Position numbers and translations under genes: made by a program. From Buddleja alternifolia (lineage: Eukaryota > Streptophyta > Magnoliopsida > Lamiales > Scrophulariaceae): a DNA stretch of 64,000 bases. Numbering within the stretch: position 1 is the first letter of the stretch; every line of letters starts with the position of its first letter. The stretch covers positions 21,516,591-21,580,590 of the forward strand of contig CM033393.1 in assembly GCA_019426215.1 (NCBI GenBank), given 5' to 3'. Under the pieces are notes generated by a model, which ran no database searches, was not told the origin of the DNA, and saw nothing but the letters and a program-made list of their open reading frames with translations. Of the stretch, positions 38,179 to 50,231 are shown piece after piece.

Positions 38179-38580
38179 AATGCTGCCTTTTGAAAAATCT
38201 TTACCTATAAGGAAGATAGAGAGAGTGTCATACCATGCTCTTGGTGTTTGTTTAAGGCCATAGAGTGCCTTATCCAATTTGTAGACCATACTTTTGCCAT
38301 GGTTGTTGATGAATCTTGGGGTTTGCTCCACATACACTTCTTCTTGGAGTTTACCATTCAGGAAAGCACTCTTCACGTTCATTTGATACACTGTGAATTT
38401 GTTGAATGCGGCAAACGCTAGGAACATCCGATTTGCTTCAAGACGGGCTACTGGGGCATAAGTTTCATCAAAGTCAATACCCTCTTCTTGACAATAACCC
38501 TGAGCGACTAATCTGGCTTTGTTTCTTATAACAATACCATCTTCGTCCATTTTGTTCCTGAAAACCGATCTAGTCCCAAT
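38179..38580 (-). pseudogene. Sirevirus-like RT N-terminal part
   Basis: Contains [58 protein letters not shown] (the first catalytic Asp position is Asn: MNVKSAFL for MDVKSAFL) and [15 protein letters not shown]. This is the fingers and first palm part of copia RT. It is cut at 38178 by the solo LTR. The D-to-N change alone should abolish polymerase activity. Confidence 0.88.
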
Positions 38581-41180
38581 AACTCCTTGGTGAATTGGTC
38601 TTGGTACTCATAGCTTCTACCCAACTTGAATCACTAAGCACTTCATCCACTTTGTTTGGCTCCATTTGAGATAGGAAACTTGTGAACATGGCCTCATTAA
38701 GTGTAGCGGCCCTAGTTCTTACAGGTGCTCCAATATCTCCAATTACTAATTCTGGTGGATGATCTCTAAGCCATTTTCGATCTGGTTGGAACGGGTTGAG
38801 AGACTCTTGATTATGAATCACTTGATCGTCATTTGTCTCTTGCACAATCGCTTCATCATTCACAGTTCCAACTTGCTCTTGATGACCATTCTCTTCATGA
38901 TCATCAATGTTTCTTGCAATATCATCATTGATAACGTCACGAGTAACCTTAGGATTGGGCACACAGACCTCATCATCATCACTATCATCACCAAGATTGA
39001 TTTGTGACGCTTGTTGGGTAAGATCTTCAACTTCTACATCATCAACATTAACCTTACTCGGTTCTTGGTTAGCATCATCAAATACAACATGAATGGATTC
39101 TTCAACCTTTGATTTGATCTTATTTAGGATGCGAAAACTCTTTCCATTTTTCGCATAGCCTAGAAAGATTCTCTCATCCGCTTTAGGATCAAATGTCTCT
39201 AGATTGTGGGATCCATTGTTATGAATGAAATATTTTGAACCAAATACATGAAAATACGAAACGTTAGGTTTACGTCCCTTCCACAACTCATATGGAGTCT
39301 TTTCATGTTGCTTGTTGATCATACACCGGTTCTGAGTGTAGCAAGCGGTATTGATTGCTTCGCCCCAAAACCTTTGAGGTAGCTTGGACTCGGCTAACAT
39401 TGTCCTAGCGGCTTTTTTAAGTGTTCTGTTTCATCGCTTGGCAAATCCATTTTCTTGAGGTATTCTAGGCGCAGAATACTCATGGAGTATTCCAAAATCT
39501 CCAATTACTAATTAAGTGTAGCGGCCCTAGTTCTTACAGGTGCTCCAATATATCCAATTACTAATTTTGGTGGATGATCTCTAAGCCATTTTCGATCTGG
39601 TTGGAACGGGTTGAGAGACTCTTGATTATGAATCACCTGATCGTCATTTGTCTCTTGCACAATCGCTTCATCATTCACAGTTCCAACTTGTTCTTGATGA
39701 CCATTCTCTTCATGATCATCAACGTTTCTTGCAATATCATCATTGATAACCTCACGAGTAACCTTAGGATTGGGCACAAAGACCTCATCATCATCACTAT
39801 CATCACAAAGATTGATTTGTGACGCTTGATGAGCAAGATCTTCAATTCCTACATCATCAGGATTAACCTTACTCGGTTCTTGGTTAGCATCATCAAACAC
39901 AACATGAATGGATTCTTCAACCTTCAATTTGATCTTATTTAGGATGCGAAAACTCTTTCCATTTTTAGCATAGCCTAGAAAGATTCGCTCATCCGCTTTA
40001 GGATCAAATGTCTTTAGGCTTTGGGATCCATTGTTATGAATGAAACATTTTGAACCAAATACATGAAAATATGAAATGTTAGGCTTACGTCCTTTCCAAA
40101 ACTCATATGGAGTCCTCTCATCTTGCTTGTTGATCATACACTAGTTCTGAGTGTAGCAAGCGGTATTGATAGCTTCGGCCCAAAACCTTTGAGGCAGCTT
40201 AGACTCTGCAAGCATCGTCCTAGCGGCTTCTTTAAGAGTTCTGTTCCGTCGCTTGGCTACTCCATTCTGTTGAGATGTTCTTGGAGCAGAATACTCATGT
40301 AGTATTCCAAAATCTGAACAAAACTTCTCAACAATATGGTTAGTAATTTCAGTTCCTCTATCGCTTCTAATTCTTATCACCTTTAGATCTTTTGAAGTTT
40401 GTATCTGACGAATTAGCGCTGTGAGCTTGACACTAGTTTCATCTTTGAACGCTAAATATTCTACCCATGTATAGCGTCAGAAATCGTCAACTATCACTAG
40501 CGAAGACTTTTTACCACTAACACTCATGATTTGAATAAGACCAAACAAATCTAAATGCAACAGTTCAAGAATTCAAGAAGTAGATAGATGAGGTTTCTTC
40601 TTAAAAGATGATTTAACTTGTTTATCCATTTGACATGCATCACATAAGCGATTTTTCGTAAATGAACCCTTAGGTAATCCCTATACAAGATTAGCGATAT
40701 TAACTGAGAGATTGCCTTAAAATTGAGGTGATTCATTTTTGTATGCCATAACCAACCCAATTCATTTTGACTCTTAGCAACAAAGCATGTAGGGTTGTTA
40801 TCGATTGTTGAACCTCAATCCACCAAATAAACATTGTTTGTTCTTTTTCCTTTCAATTTAGTAGATCCAGTCTTAGTGTCGTTAATATAGCAATAGTCAC
40901 TTAAAAATTTAACTTCAAAGCCTTTATCACAAAATTGACTTATGCCTAAAAGATTATGCTTAAGACCCTTAACATAATATATGTCACTTATCATGATGTT
41001 CCCCATATGCTTGATACCTATACCTTTGGTTTTACCTTTGGAGTTATCATTGAATATAACTTGAGGTCCATTGGTTGCACAATAGTTGATCAAGAGATCC
41101 TTTGAGCCTATCATGTGCCTTGACGACCCACTATCGATGTACCAAATTGATGTATCGGTGTTGGCTCTCGGTACCTGCAT
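38570..41180 (-). pseudogene. Sirevirus-like protease and integrase with internal duplication
   Basis: From right: protease with WYIDSGSSRHM (D-S-G, about 41130-41150), a GAG-pre-integrase block (40551-40760), integrase core RIRSDRGTEITNHIVEKFC with FGILHEYSAPRTSQQNGVAK (40280-40380), then the FLGYAKNGKSFRI tail and an acidic linker (DDSDDDEV). The integrase tail and linker occur twice, because of an 815-bp tandem duplication, ending PVRTRAATLNEA in the left copy. In QQNGVAK the usual VVER/VAER glutamate is a lysine, so the catalytic triad looks damaged. Confidence 0.85.
38696..40315. repeat. Tandem duplication, 815-bp unit
   Basis: Sequence at 38696-39510 recurs at 39511-40315 with a constant offset of 815 bases (for example GTGTAGCGGCCCTAGTTC at 38701 and 39516; AGTATTCCAAAATCT at 39486 and 40301). 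Copies differ by scattered substitutions. CCAATTACTAATT occurs near both breakpoints and may have guided the event. Confidence 0.92.
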
Positions 41181-41209
41181 TTAAAGGAAAGTTCTAATTC
41201 TTTTTAGGT

Positions 41210-43127
41210 ACCCATTTTGTCTTGGGTCCTTCAATGTTAGTAGCGTTAGTCTGAATTAAAACTTTCGGAACCCATATTTGCCTTGTCTTCATTACGAGAG
41301 GACTGTCCTTTTCGGGTTTTGGTTTGTGTTGTGTGTGCTTCTTAGATGTATAGTAATATCCTCGATTATAATAATAATCATAGTCATAATCATAATCATA
41401 ATCATCATAGTATCGATAATATGATCAAGATCTATGAGGATTTTGACACTGGTATTTCTTCGGCACTGGCTTAGGAGTCGCTTTTGGCGATTGACGCTTA
41501 GCATTTGATTCACTTGTAGAAGGTTTCTTCTTAGCCTTTTGAGCGTTTGGATAGACCTTCTTGTGTGAATCATTCAATTTCGTCTTCTCTTTGTTGCCTG
41601 AGTTGCCTTTGACCTTCACATTTGGCATCTTACCATTGTCTCTGGGTTCATTCAACATTTGACTATTTGAACTTTTCTCAACAAAGGCTACATCTTTTCC
41701 TTTGTTGGTTGTCATAACATTAGACGCTTTTGATTTATGACCAAATTTATCACAACCTAAATCAATCTTTTCACCAAAAAGTCTGGTTACCTCAGTCACA
41801 TTATCCAATTTTCTTGAAGCTTTTGATAATGATGAGACAAGTTGTTCTGATTTGGCTAGTTTAGCAATCATTTCAGCTTCTCTCTTGACTATCTTATCAA
41901 GATCACTTTTTAACTGAGTGGTCTCTGCCTCAAGAGATTTGTTCTTCTTAATGCACTGTTGCTGAACTAGCAACTCGCCTTTGAGCGTCACATTATCATT
42001 TTTAATCGTTGAGATCTCATTAGTGTGTTCTTGATATAATCTAGCTACACCTTGACAATCTTTATAATATTCATTGACTTTGTCAAGTAATTCTTCATAA
42101 GAAAGAGGATGAGATAATTCAGTGGATACCTCAAATAGCAAGTCATCAAACGTTTCTTCATCTCTCTCCATGAGACAAATTAGCGCTGAGTCGTTAGATG
42201 GCTCATCATTGCTGCTTTCATCTGAAGATTCCAAATCCTCTTCAGGTCCAGAGAATGGTTCAGATTCTACTTGAAAACCTTGTTGGCGAAGGTTGGTCCT
42301 GAATTGGTTTCTATCCGCATGATCTTGCCTTGAGGGCTTAGATACATTTGGATAAGGGCAATTTACCTGGTAGTGCCCTGATTTCCTGCAGTTGTAACAA
42401 AGGTTAGTTTTCATTTTCTGCTCAGTTGTTAACTTTTTGGAAACTACTGCCGCTGAAATCGATGTGTCGCAGACTTTGCCCAATTCACATTCAAAAGCCC
42501 TTAGCTCCAAAAACATATTCGGGGGTTAGACTATCCAACATTTGTGATTCTCTCAATGCTAAAGTCTTTATCAAATACTTGCTTGGAAGACTTCTAAAAA
42601 TCTTATTGACCATTTCCTTGTCGGTCAACTCTTTATCCATTGACGCTAACTCTGTAATAAGCGAAGTGAACCTCACATCCAATCGATCTAGCGTTTCGTT
42701 GGGCTGCATTTTGAAATGCTCAAATCTTTGCATGGCTATGGAGAGCTTGTTTTCCCTTATCTGTATAGATCCTTCACACACAGAAGACAACTTATCCCAT
42801 ATTTCTTTTAAAGTCTTGCAAAGTTTAATTTTGTTGAACAATCCTTCATTGTCTATCAACGCTGAGTAAAGAGCGCTTCGTCCAACATTATCCAAGTTAG
42901 CTCTTTTACAATCTTCTGGCGTCATTCTAACTTTGGCTTCTCGACATAGCCATCTGGAGTTGCTTCAGTCACTCCAGGGGTTTGAGTTATAATTTTCATT
43001 ATTTGAATGGGGCCATCTGTAATTACATCACACATCTCAGTATCATATGAACATAAATAGACGAATGCTCTAAGTTTCCATGAGTCATAGTTTGACTCAA
43101 TCAACTTCGGCATTTTGTTAAAAGCCA
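41210..43127 (-). pseudogene. Sirevirus-like gag with CCHC knuckle and coiled coil
   Basis: Begins at ATG 43127 (MAFNKMPKLIESNYDSWK), with a gag core DKLSSVCEGSIQIRENKLS and QPNETLDRLDVRF, then the CYNCRKSGHYQVNCPY zinc knuckle (CX2CX4HX4C, about 42355-42400). A long coiled-coil-like region (KNKSLEAETTQLKSDLDKI, about 41900) and a Lys/Ser-rich tail follow. Frames shift near 42920 and 42500. A long gag with a C-terminal extension is typical of Sireviruses. A T-rich run (poly-A on the coding strand) lies just upstream at 43137-43182. Confidence 0.82.
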
Positions 43128-43237
43128 TAATATGAGTTTTTTTTTTTTGAATAAAGCGACTAAGTTTTTTTTTTTTTTTTGAAAAAATAGATCTAAACAA
43201 GCGGTTATGCTCGGAAACACTTAGGTTTCAACTACAA

Positions 43238-43251
43238 CCGCTCTGATACCA
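43238..43251 (-). other. Primer-binding site of Sirevirus-like element
   Basis: Minus strand reads TGGTATCAGAGCGG, the plant initiator-Met tRNA primer site, two bases from the LTR edge. Confidence 0.85.
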
Positions 43252-43253
43252 CT

Positions 43254-44250
43254 TGATGGTCCCAAGTGGCATATGAAAGGGTCTAGAAGGGGGGTTGAAT
43301 AGACCCTTAAGTTTTTTTTTACTTTTAAAAATTCGTATCACTTTTGAAACTTTTGAACGCTTGGTAAGCTAAGCGCTAGGTCAGGTGCTTAAGATTAGAT
43401 AACTTAAACTTAGTGATTTCAACAATTATCAAAGTAGGGTAATGCTTTAATCGCTTAATCAGAATTAGCACACCGAAAATGATTTTAAAGCTTAGCGTTC
43501 TCTTTATCCGAATAGTTGCTTAACTGTTTTAATGCCTTTTCAAGGATAATATGAAAATATAAAGTAATGCAATAAAGCAGTAAATAACACAAGATATGTA
43601 AAGTTCTCTGGGTGATGTAATCTCAGCTACGTCCTTCTTCTCCTTTACAGTCAGAGGAATTCCACAAGATTGATTATTGAAGGATCACACAGAGGCTTCT
43701 ACAAAATAGAGGAAAGGAAGATGATCTTGAGATCCTTGATCACACAGACTTCAACTCCAATGAATATCTTCTTCAACAAGCTTCTCTCACTCAAAAATGC
43801 TGCTTGTAGATCAACAATTTTCTCACTCAGATGAAAGAGGTTGAGGGTTTTTGTTATGGGTTTGTTTGATTTTAGAAAGTTTAAACAACTTGGGATATCT
43901 CAATAAGAGTGTAGGGTTCTTCAATGAAGATGTTTGAGATATCTTTGACTATCTTTGGAATGTGTATGAAAAGCTTGAAGAATTTTTTTGCTATGGAGTT
44001 TATAAGCTTTTCTCTCAAATATTTTCAGCAAAGTTTTTTACTTTTCTTGTGTATGAACGTGTGTTTTTATGATTTTGCTGAAGGGTGCTATTTATAGAGA
44101 TTTCTTGGGATTTGTCCGTTGGACACATGCAGGCGCGTGTCTCTCACGCAGCGCGTTAAATAGTTCATTTTCTGACATTCCTGAAATTCTGCTGTTATCG
44201 ATTTGACACAAGCAGATTTTGAACTCTGAAATCTGATAGTTTAGTCAAAG
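43254..44250 (-). repeat. Sirevirus-like 5' LTR, truncated
   Basis: Collinear with the 3' LTR from its TGATGGTCCC end through GAAATCTGATAGTTTAGTC, then breaks at about 44250. The outer part of about 0.47 kb, including the LTR's upstream end, is missing, so no target-site duplication can be read. Confidence 0.8.
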
Positions 44251-44682
44251 ATATGGTTAGGGGAGGCGGTCAGGGAAAACATATGGAATGCTCTCAAAGA
44301 TTGTAATCCTAAATATTGTTCCAAGGCATAGAGGCTGTGAGATATGGGATATCACTGGCCTCGTCAAAACTTGTTCATGCATGTAACTCTTTCAAGAGGT
44401 CAACACATTCCATTGTCGATGCCTTGTATGGCAATACATGTATGAAGATTCATACTGGATTATGGAATTGAACGGCCCCGCAAAGATTCCTCGTTGGTGC
44501 TGTCGAACTTGGAGTCTTTAGGTTTTCGTGGTGTGAGATAATCCTTAGACTTAAGATGTCATTGGAAAGGGTGCTACCCACTCTGCTTTGATATGCATGT
44601 GCACTCCAAGAGAGTCATACGGCGTGTATGTTGGGTATAGTCTGGTAGTTACAGCGGCACAATTGACAATCAGACGGGATTT
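44251..44682. other. Unassigned segment between two elements
   Basis: About 430 bp with moderate GC content, no open frame and no recognised repeat. Because the next element carries a target duplication, this segment was once continuous with the sequence from 53194. It may be the outer part of the plus-strand copia LTR described there. Confidence 0.4.
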
Positions 44683-44922
44683 TGTTGGGAAAAATTGCAT
44701 AAAGTCAAATAACGCAGCGGAAGAATATATTTAAATCTCAATGGCTCATCTCTATTTCTTGTATTTAAATTGGTTTCGATTTCAATTACCGTTCTCGCGT
44801 ATGTTGAATTCTGAACCAACTTTGCAATCCTTTCTTGAACAGCAAATCTGTCGCTGTCTCTAAATTGCCACGCCGGAGTCAAAATCGAAAATCTTCTTTT
44901 TCTTCTATTGAGGTAGACGGCT

Positions 44923-44984
<62 letters not shown>

Positions 44985-46335
44985 TGTTTTTACTTGGAGA
45001 GAAAGTTTGTGTTAATTCACTTAGGTTAATTTTCTCTAAGTAGTATTACTACAATGAAACAATAACCTAGGCTAAATTACCCCCTCATGGATGCCCACTT
45101 TATGGCTTTTAAAGCCATCGGGCTTTAGCCCTATTATGCTTATTTAATTAATTAAATAATTCATATTATTTATCCAATAAATAAATAAATTAAATAATCA
45201 ATTAAATCCATGTTAATTTTATAATTAAATTCCTCTAAGGAATTAATTAATTCACTAACTTAATTAATTAATAAAATCATCTAATGATTAATTAATTAAT
45301 CTCAATATCCAATACCGAAAATTCCCTCAAGTCTTTTCCATGATTTTCCTTTTGCATTTTCTTTAAGCGCGACTCTTTAGGTTCGTCTCAAAAGGCAATT
45401 GGGAGAAAACCAAAAGGATGTGAGTAACACCTAGCCAATCACGTGGCTCACATCGTATCCCAATTGAGAACGAATGAATAGGATCATTCCATACCATGTA
45501 CGAGTACAAACCTTTTATTCTTATACCCAGTCAAGTGAGAGTCATGGTTTTAGTCAAACTTACATGACTTGATCATAAGCAAACTCACATGACTTGACCA
45601 TATGCTTAGCTCATAATGAGTCAAGGTCATTTTATGCTTTGGCCAAAAACTTTTAACCTCACTCATTCATGACTGCATAGGATATAAAGCTCATTCACTT
45701 ATGAGAGAATAAATCCCATTTTGCTAATCAGTTAACAATGCCACTTGCCCATCAAGTCGCACTTCGAGGTCGATCCCACCAAAGGATGATTTGGATCTAA
45801 CTACTCTAATGATAGACTTGATGTCACAAGTACATCTTCAACTCGATTCCTCAGGTCTAAGGTTCACGCGTTCCTATCACAACTTATTAGTTTCATCATT
45901 GACTGTCAGTGAGTATTCACCCATGTGATGAAACTGATGTGAGCCGTGTTTGAACATATTAGTCCAACTTATACGTCAATGAAATAAGTTCCCACTATCA
46001 TTCCCATAGTGTTCGATTGACACTTTCTCTGTCGAACTTATATCATGCAAGTCCTTGTTCTGTATTGATGTCCAGTCAAATACTTTCTTAGACTTGCGAA
46101 CCCTATTTAGAGAAGGAGGATCAAACCCTTCTAGTGTCATTCTTCCTATCCCATAGGAAGTAGAAGGTTTGCCTTTATTCTCAAGGACTTTACGTTTTTT
46201 ATTAACACCTTTTAAATGCCTATAAGAAAACAACAAGATAATTCCTTATATATAATAAAAAGATATTGTTTAGTTACAAGTCAATACCCTATAAATCTAT
46301 CCTCTTTATGGCATTTGAGGGCATACACTCTAACA
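44683..46335 (-). repeat. copia 3' LTR (1.65 kb) with GA microsatellite
   Basis: TG at 44683 and CA at 46335. It contains an (AG)n run at about 44927-44979 that is much shorter in its partner LTR. The partner lacks several segments present here, so the LTRs differ mainly by indels. Confidence 0.85.
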
Positions 46336-46350
46336 ATCTCCCACTAGCAC
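46336..46350 (-). other. Polypurine tract
   Basis: Minus strand reads GTGCTAGTGGGAGAT directly before the 3' LTR start TGTTAG; plus-strand DNA priming site of the element. Confidence 0.75.
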
Positions 46351-46410
46351 TCAATGCCATTTGCTATGGTTTTTAATACCCATCCCTTCGAGATGTTTTT
46401 CTAGCACCGC

Positions 46411-47867
46411 CTATGCCAATGGCTTGGTCAATGGATCAGCGACATTGTCAGCTGAGGCTATTTTCTGAATAGATATTTTTCCTCGTGCAACGATCTCTCT
46501 TATGATGTGATATCTCTTTTTGATGTGTTTGGACTTGTTGTGAGACCTAGGTTCCTTTGCTTGCGCTATTGCTCCAGTGTTGTCATAATAAAGTGGCAAC
46601 GAGAGCTTTATGCTAGGAACCACTTGAAGTTCTTCTATGAACTTTCTTATCCAAACAGCCTCTTTAGCTACCTCAGAGGCAGCTATGTATTCAGCCTCTG
46701 TAGTGGAATCCGTGGTTGTGCTTTGCTTGGAACTTTTCCAAGTCACCACCCCACCATTGAGGGTGAATACGAATCCTGAGGTGGATTTTCGATCATCGAT
46801 ATCTGATTGAAAATCAAAATCAGTGTACCCGTCCACTCTCAGGCTATCACTCCCATAGATGAGAATCATATCCTTGGTTCTCTTCAGATACTTTAGGATA
46901 TTCTTCACTGCTATCCAATATTCCTTGCCTGGGTTTGCTTGAAATCGACTAAAAACCCTTACCGAATAAGAAATGTTAGGTCTAGTACACAACATTGTGT
47001 ATATCAGGCTACCCACTGTTGATGCATAGGGTACAGTGCTCATTTCCTTTCTATCTTCCTCACTTTGAGGACACATAGATTTTGAGAGATGTATCCCATG
47101 TCTCATTGGCAGGAACCCTTTCTTAGAATCCTCCATCCTATATCTCTTTAGGACCTTTTCTAACTAAAGGGCTTGAGAAAGCCCTATCATTCTATTTGTT
47201 CAATCTCTGTAGATTCGAATCCCTAGAATATAAGTTGTCTCTCCCAAGTCTTTCATGGAGAAAGTACTCGAAAGCCACTTCTTTACTGTGGTGAGCATTC
47301 CTATATATTCCCTATGAGTAATATGTCATCTACATATAACACAAGGAATGTCATCTTGCTCCCACTAACCTTCTTGTAAACATATGGCTCGTCTTCGTTC
47401 TTGATGAAGTCAAATCCTTTGACAGCCTCATCAAAACATAGATTCCAGCTACGGGACACTTGCTTGAGTCCATAAATGGATCTCTCAAGCTTCCACATCT
47501 TATGAGTATAGATATTCTTTTCTAGGAATCCATTTAGGAAAGCAGTTTTGACATCCATTTGCCATATTTCATAGTCTAGGTGTGCGGCTATTGCAAGTAG
47601 AATCCTTATTGATTTGATCATAGCCACTGGAAAAAAGGTTTCTTGGTAGTCAATTCCTTCTTTTTGACTATACCCTTTCGCCACTAGCCTGGCTTTGTAG
47701 GTGTCAACCTTGCCATTAACACAAATCTTTCTCTTGTAAATCCATTTGCACCCGATTGGTTTTACCCCTTCAGGTTGGTCCACAAGTTTCCAGACTTGGT
47801 TTGCATGCATCGAATCGATCTCAGTTTTCATAGCTTCACGCCATCTAGTAGCATCCACATCCACCAT
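46411..47867 (-). pseudogene. copia reverse transcriptase and RNase H, broken
   Basis: RT block (47301-47867): GCKWIYKRKI, YKARLVAKGYSQKEGIDYQE, QMDVKTAFLNGFLE, LERSIYGLKQ and the catalytic LYVDDILLIGN. RNase H block (46411-47136): CTRPNISYSV, GYTDFDFQSDIDDRKSTSGF, STTEAEYIAASE and SKHIKKRYH. Between FLEKNIY and KLERSI about 13 residues present in the sister element at 62 kb (around MEQPKGFECED) are deleted. A frame break and a stop separate the two blocks at 47137-47300. Confidence 0.88.
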
Positions 47868-47894
47868 TGCTTGATCAAAAGTGGAGGGATCATC

Positions 47895-49330
47895 TCAATG
47901 ATCCTCCTCTAATACAGAATGAAGATCCAGCTCCCTCTGTACTAGATATCCGTACCTCCCAGGCGGTTGAGGTACTCTACTTGATCTTCGCGGTTGTGGT
48001 TGTGTTACAGAAGGTTCGGTTCTCACTTCCTGTGTAGATGTATCCACTGGAGTCTCATTTTGTTCTTCTAGAACAATCTTTCTACCCCCTCCTCCTTCGA
48101 ATGAACTCATCTTCAAGAAAGTGGGCTTGTAAAGCTACAATGATCCTTTGATCATCGTGCAGGTAAAAGAGGTGTCCCATTGAATCCTCAGGATATCCAA
48201 CGAAAGGTCCCTTCAAGGATCTGGCCTCCAACTTGTCCACTTTGGTCTTTTTGACATAAGCCAGACATCCCCAAATCTTGATGTGATTAAGACTTGGTTT
48301 CCTATTCCTTTATATCTCATAGGGAGTCATAGGAACAGACTTGGATAGACATCTATTTAAAATGTGTACAGCTGTAAGCAGCGCATGACCCCCATAGTGA
48401 AATGGGTAAGTCAGTATAGCTGAGCATGGAGCGAACGATGTCCAATAAGGTTCGATTCCTTCACTCTGCTACGCCATTTAACTGTGGTGTCGCTGGAGAT
48501 GTGAGTTGTAATACTTTACCATTCTCTCTGAGGTATACATCAAACTCGTCGCTCATATATTCTCCTCCTCAATCAGACCGAAGGGTTTTTATATGTTGAC
48601 CAGTTTGATTTTCCACTAAAGCTTTGAATTCTTTGAACTTTTCAATGGATTCAGACTTATGCCTCATCATGTACACTAGACCATATCTTGAATGGTCATC
48701 AGTGAAGGTTATGAAGTAAAGGAAACCTCCTCGTGCCATCTCTCCAAATGGACCACAAACAGCAGTATGCACAAAGCCTAAGATTTGTGAGGCTCTTTCA
48801 AAAGTCCTTGTGAAGGGGGATCTAGAAATCTTGCCTTTGAGACAAGATTCACAAGTAGGATAGGGATCCAATCCCAATAGACTGATTAGTCCATCTTTCT
48901 CCATTTTGCGAATTTTATGTTCGCCGGTATAGCCTAGTCTAAGATGCCAAATCAATCTTTGGTTTATTCCAAGCCTACTACGTTTCTTTTGTATAATATT
49001 CACAGAACCTTCATTATGGACATTAAGGTAATACAATCTATTTATTAAAGAAGCAAAGCCTACTAATTTATTACCATAATAAATTTTGCATCGTTCATCA
49101 ATAAAACGGAAAGTATGACCAAGTTTAACTAACATGTCAATTGAAACAATGTTTTTAAGCCCATTGGGCAAAACTAAAACATTATCCAGAAATAGCATAT
49201 GCCCAGAATTAAGAAATAATGAGGCAGATCCAATTTCAGTAGCTATGACGCTTTGCCCGCTGCCTACTTTTATCTTCACCTCATTAGGGCTCAGCTTCCT
49301 ACTTCTTTCCAGATTCTGATTCATACAACA
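47895..49330 (-). pseudogene. copia protease, GAG-pre-integrase and integrase, broken
   Basis: The right part has the SPNEVKIKVGSGQSV protease flap region and a WHLRLGYTGEHKI GAG-pre-integrase motif with CESCLKGK. Integrase core follows: VCGPFGEMARGGFLYFITF, TDDHSRYGLVYMM and IKTLRSD at 48569. The next residues, normally RGGEY, contain an in-frame stop. The C-terminal half (48117-48560) is frameshifted. The linker at 47895-48116 has the SSRVPQPPGRYGYLV motif between integrase and RT. Confidence 0.82.
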
Positions 49331-49432
49331 TACATATGTATTAGCTTCTAAATCAAGAACCCATGAAGAGGAAAAAATGGTAATAGAGCAATTAGTTTTT
49401 TTTAAAAAAACATAAAGTTCTTTACCTTACAC

Positions 49433-50231
49433 TCATATGTTAGGACAGAGTCCTCTCCAGTGGCCTAGCTCACCGCAGCATAAGCATTTGTCCTGATTTC
49501 TAGCCCTCTTATTTCTCCTTCGGTGTGCTTTGTTGCAAGTCGTGCTGGATACCCTTTCCTCTATATGGTCATTATTATTCCTTCTTCCATCCAATGGATT
49601 AGGAAAAGTAATTGCCATTGGGTTGTTCCATTTGTCCACCTTTATTTGTTTCTGAGCAACTTTGAGTTTTTCTAATAGCCCAGCTAAAGAACCCTCAATA
49701 TCATTCATGTCAAAGTTTATGACGAAGTAATAGAACAAATCGGGGAGTGACTGTAGGATGAGATCAACTTGGGGATGTAGGTCCATGTAGAAGTTTAAAC
49801 ATTTTAGTTTTTCTATCATGGTCATCATTTTGAAAACGTGTTCTCCAACATCCTCTCCTTCAATTATTTTAGTTCGAAAGAGATCCCTTGAAATGAAATA
49901 TCTACCTTTCCTACCGCGCTCTCCGAACAACTCATCTAGATGCAGGATAATGTCTCTTGCATTATCCATCTTATGATGGGACCTTTGCAACTCTATGCAC
50001 ATCGAGCTTAAGATGTACACCCTTGCTCTATGGTTATCACAACACCAATCCCAACGAGCCAGACGAACTTCACCACCCTCGTCGTTTCCAGGAATGGGAG
50101 GACGACCCATTTCTAGTACATAGTCAATGGATTCACTGCTACGGACCATCCTCAGCTTTGTGAGCTATTCTATGTAGTTTGGACCAGTGAGAATCGTGTT
50201 TTCCATTAATTTCGACAGTGGTTTGGGAGAC
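49433..50231 (-). pseudogene. copia gag with CCHC knuckle
   Basis: Likely start is ATG at 50231 (MSPKPLSKLMENTILTGPNY), but a stop follows before the main open frame that begins at 50149. That frame has RARVYILSSMCIEL, DNARDIILHLDELFGE and a CLCCGELGHWRGLC zinc knuckle (CX2CX4HX4C) near 49443-49485. Gag core order and length are typical of copia elements. Confidence 0.82.

Larger units (their letters stand above)
26862..44250 (-). mobile_element. Sirevirus-like Ty1/copia element, very long, inactive
   Basis: The 3' LTR (26862-28333) and truncated 5' LTR (43254-44250) share sequence throughout, starting TGATGGTCCCAAGTGGCA in window orientation. A primer site (minus-strand TGGTATCAGAGCGG, 43238-43251) adjoins the 5' LTR; a polypurine tract (AAAAAGGGGAAAAT) adjoins the 3' LTR. 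Between lie gag, protease, integrase, RT and RNase H in copia order, then about 4.3 kb of extra coding sequence between RNase H and the 3' LTR. That position is where Sireviruses carry an env-like gene. A 3.4-kb solo LTR and an 815-bp duplication sit in pol. Confidence 0.82.

Noticed and set aside
43137..43182. T-rich run as a poly(A) tail of a LINE or processed copy
   Set aside because: It lies between the PBS and gag ATG of the Sirevirus-like element, so it is part of that leader.
46507..46779. Plus-strand frames opposite RNase H (also 61022-61276)
   Set aside because: Both are the antisense of the same conserved RNase H domain in two related elements; conservation comes from the sense strand.
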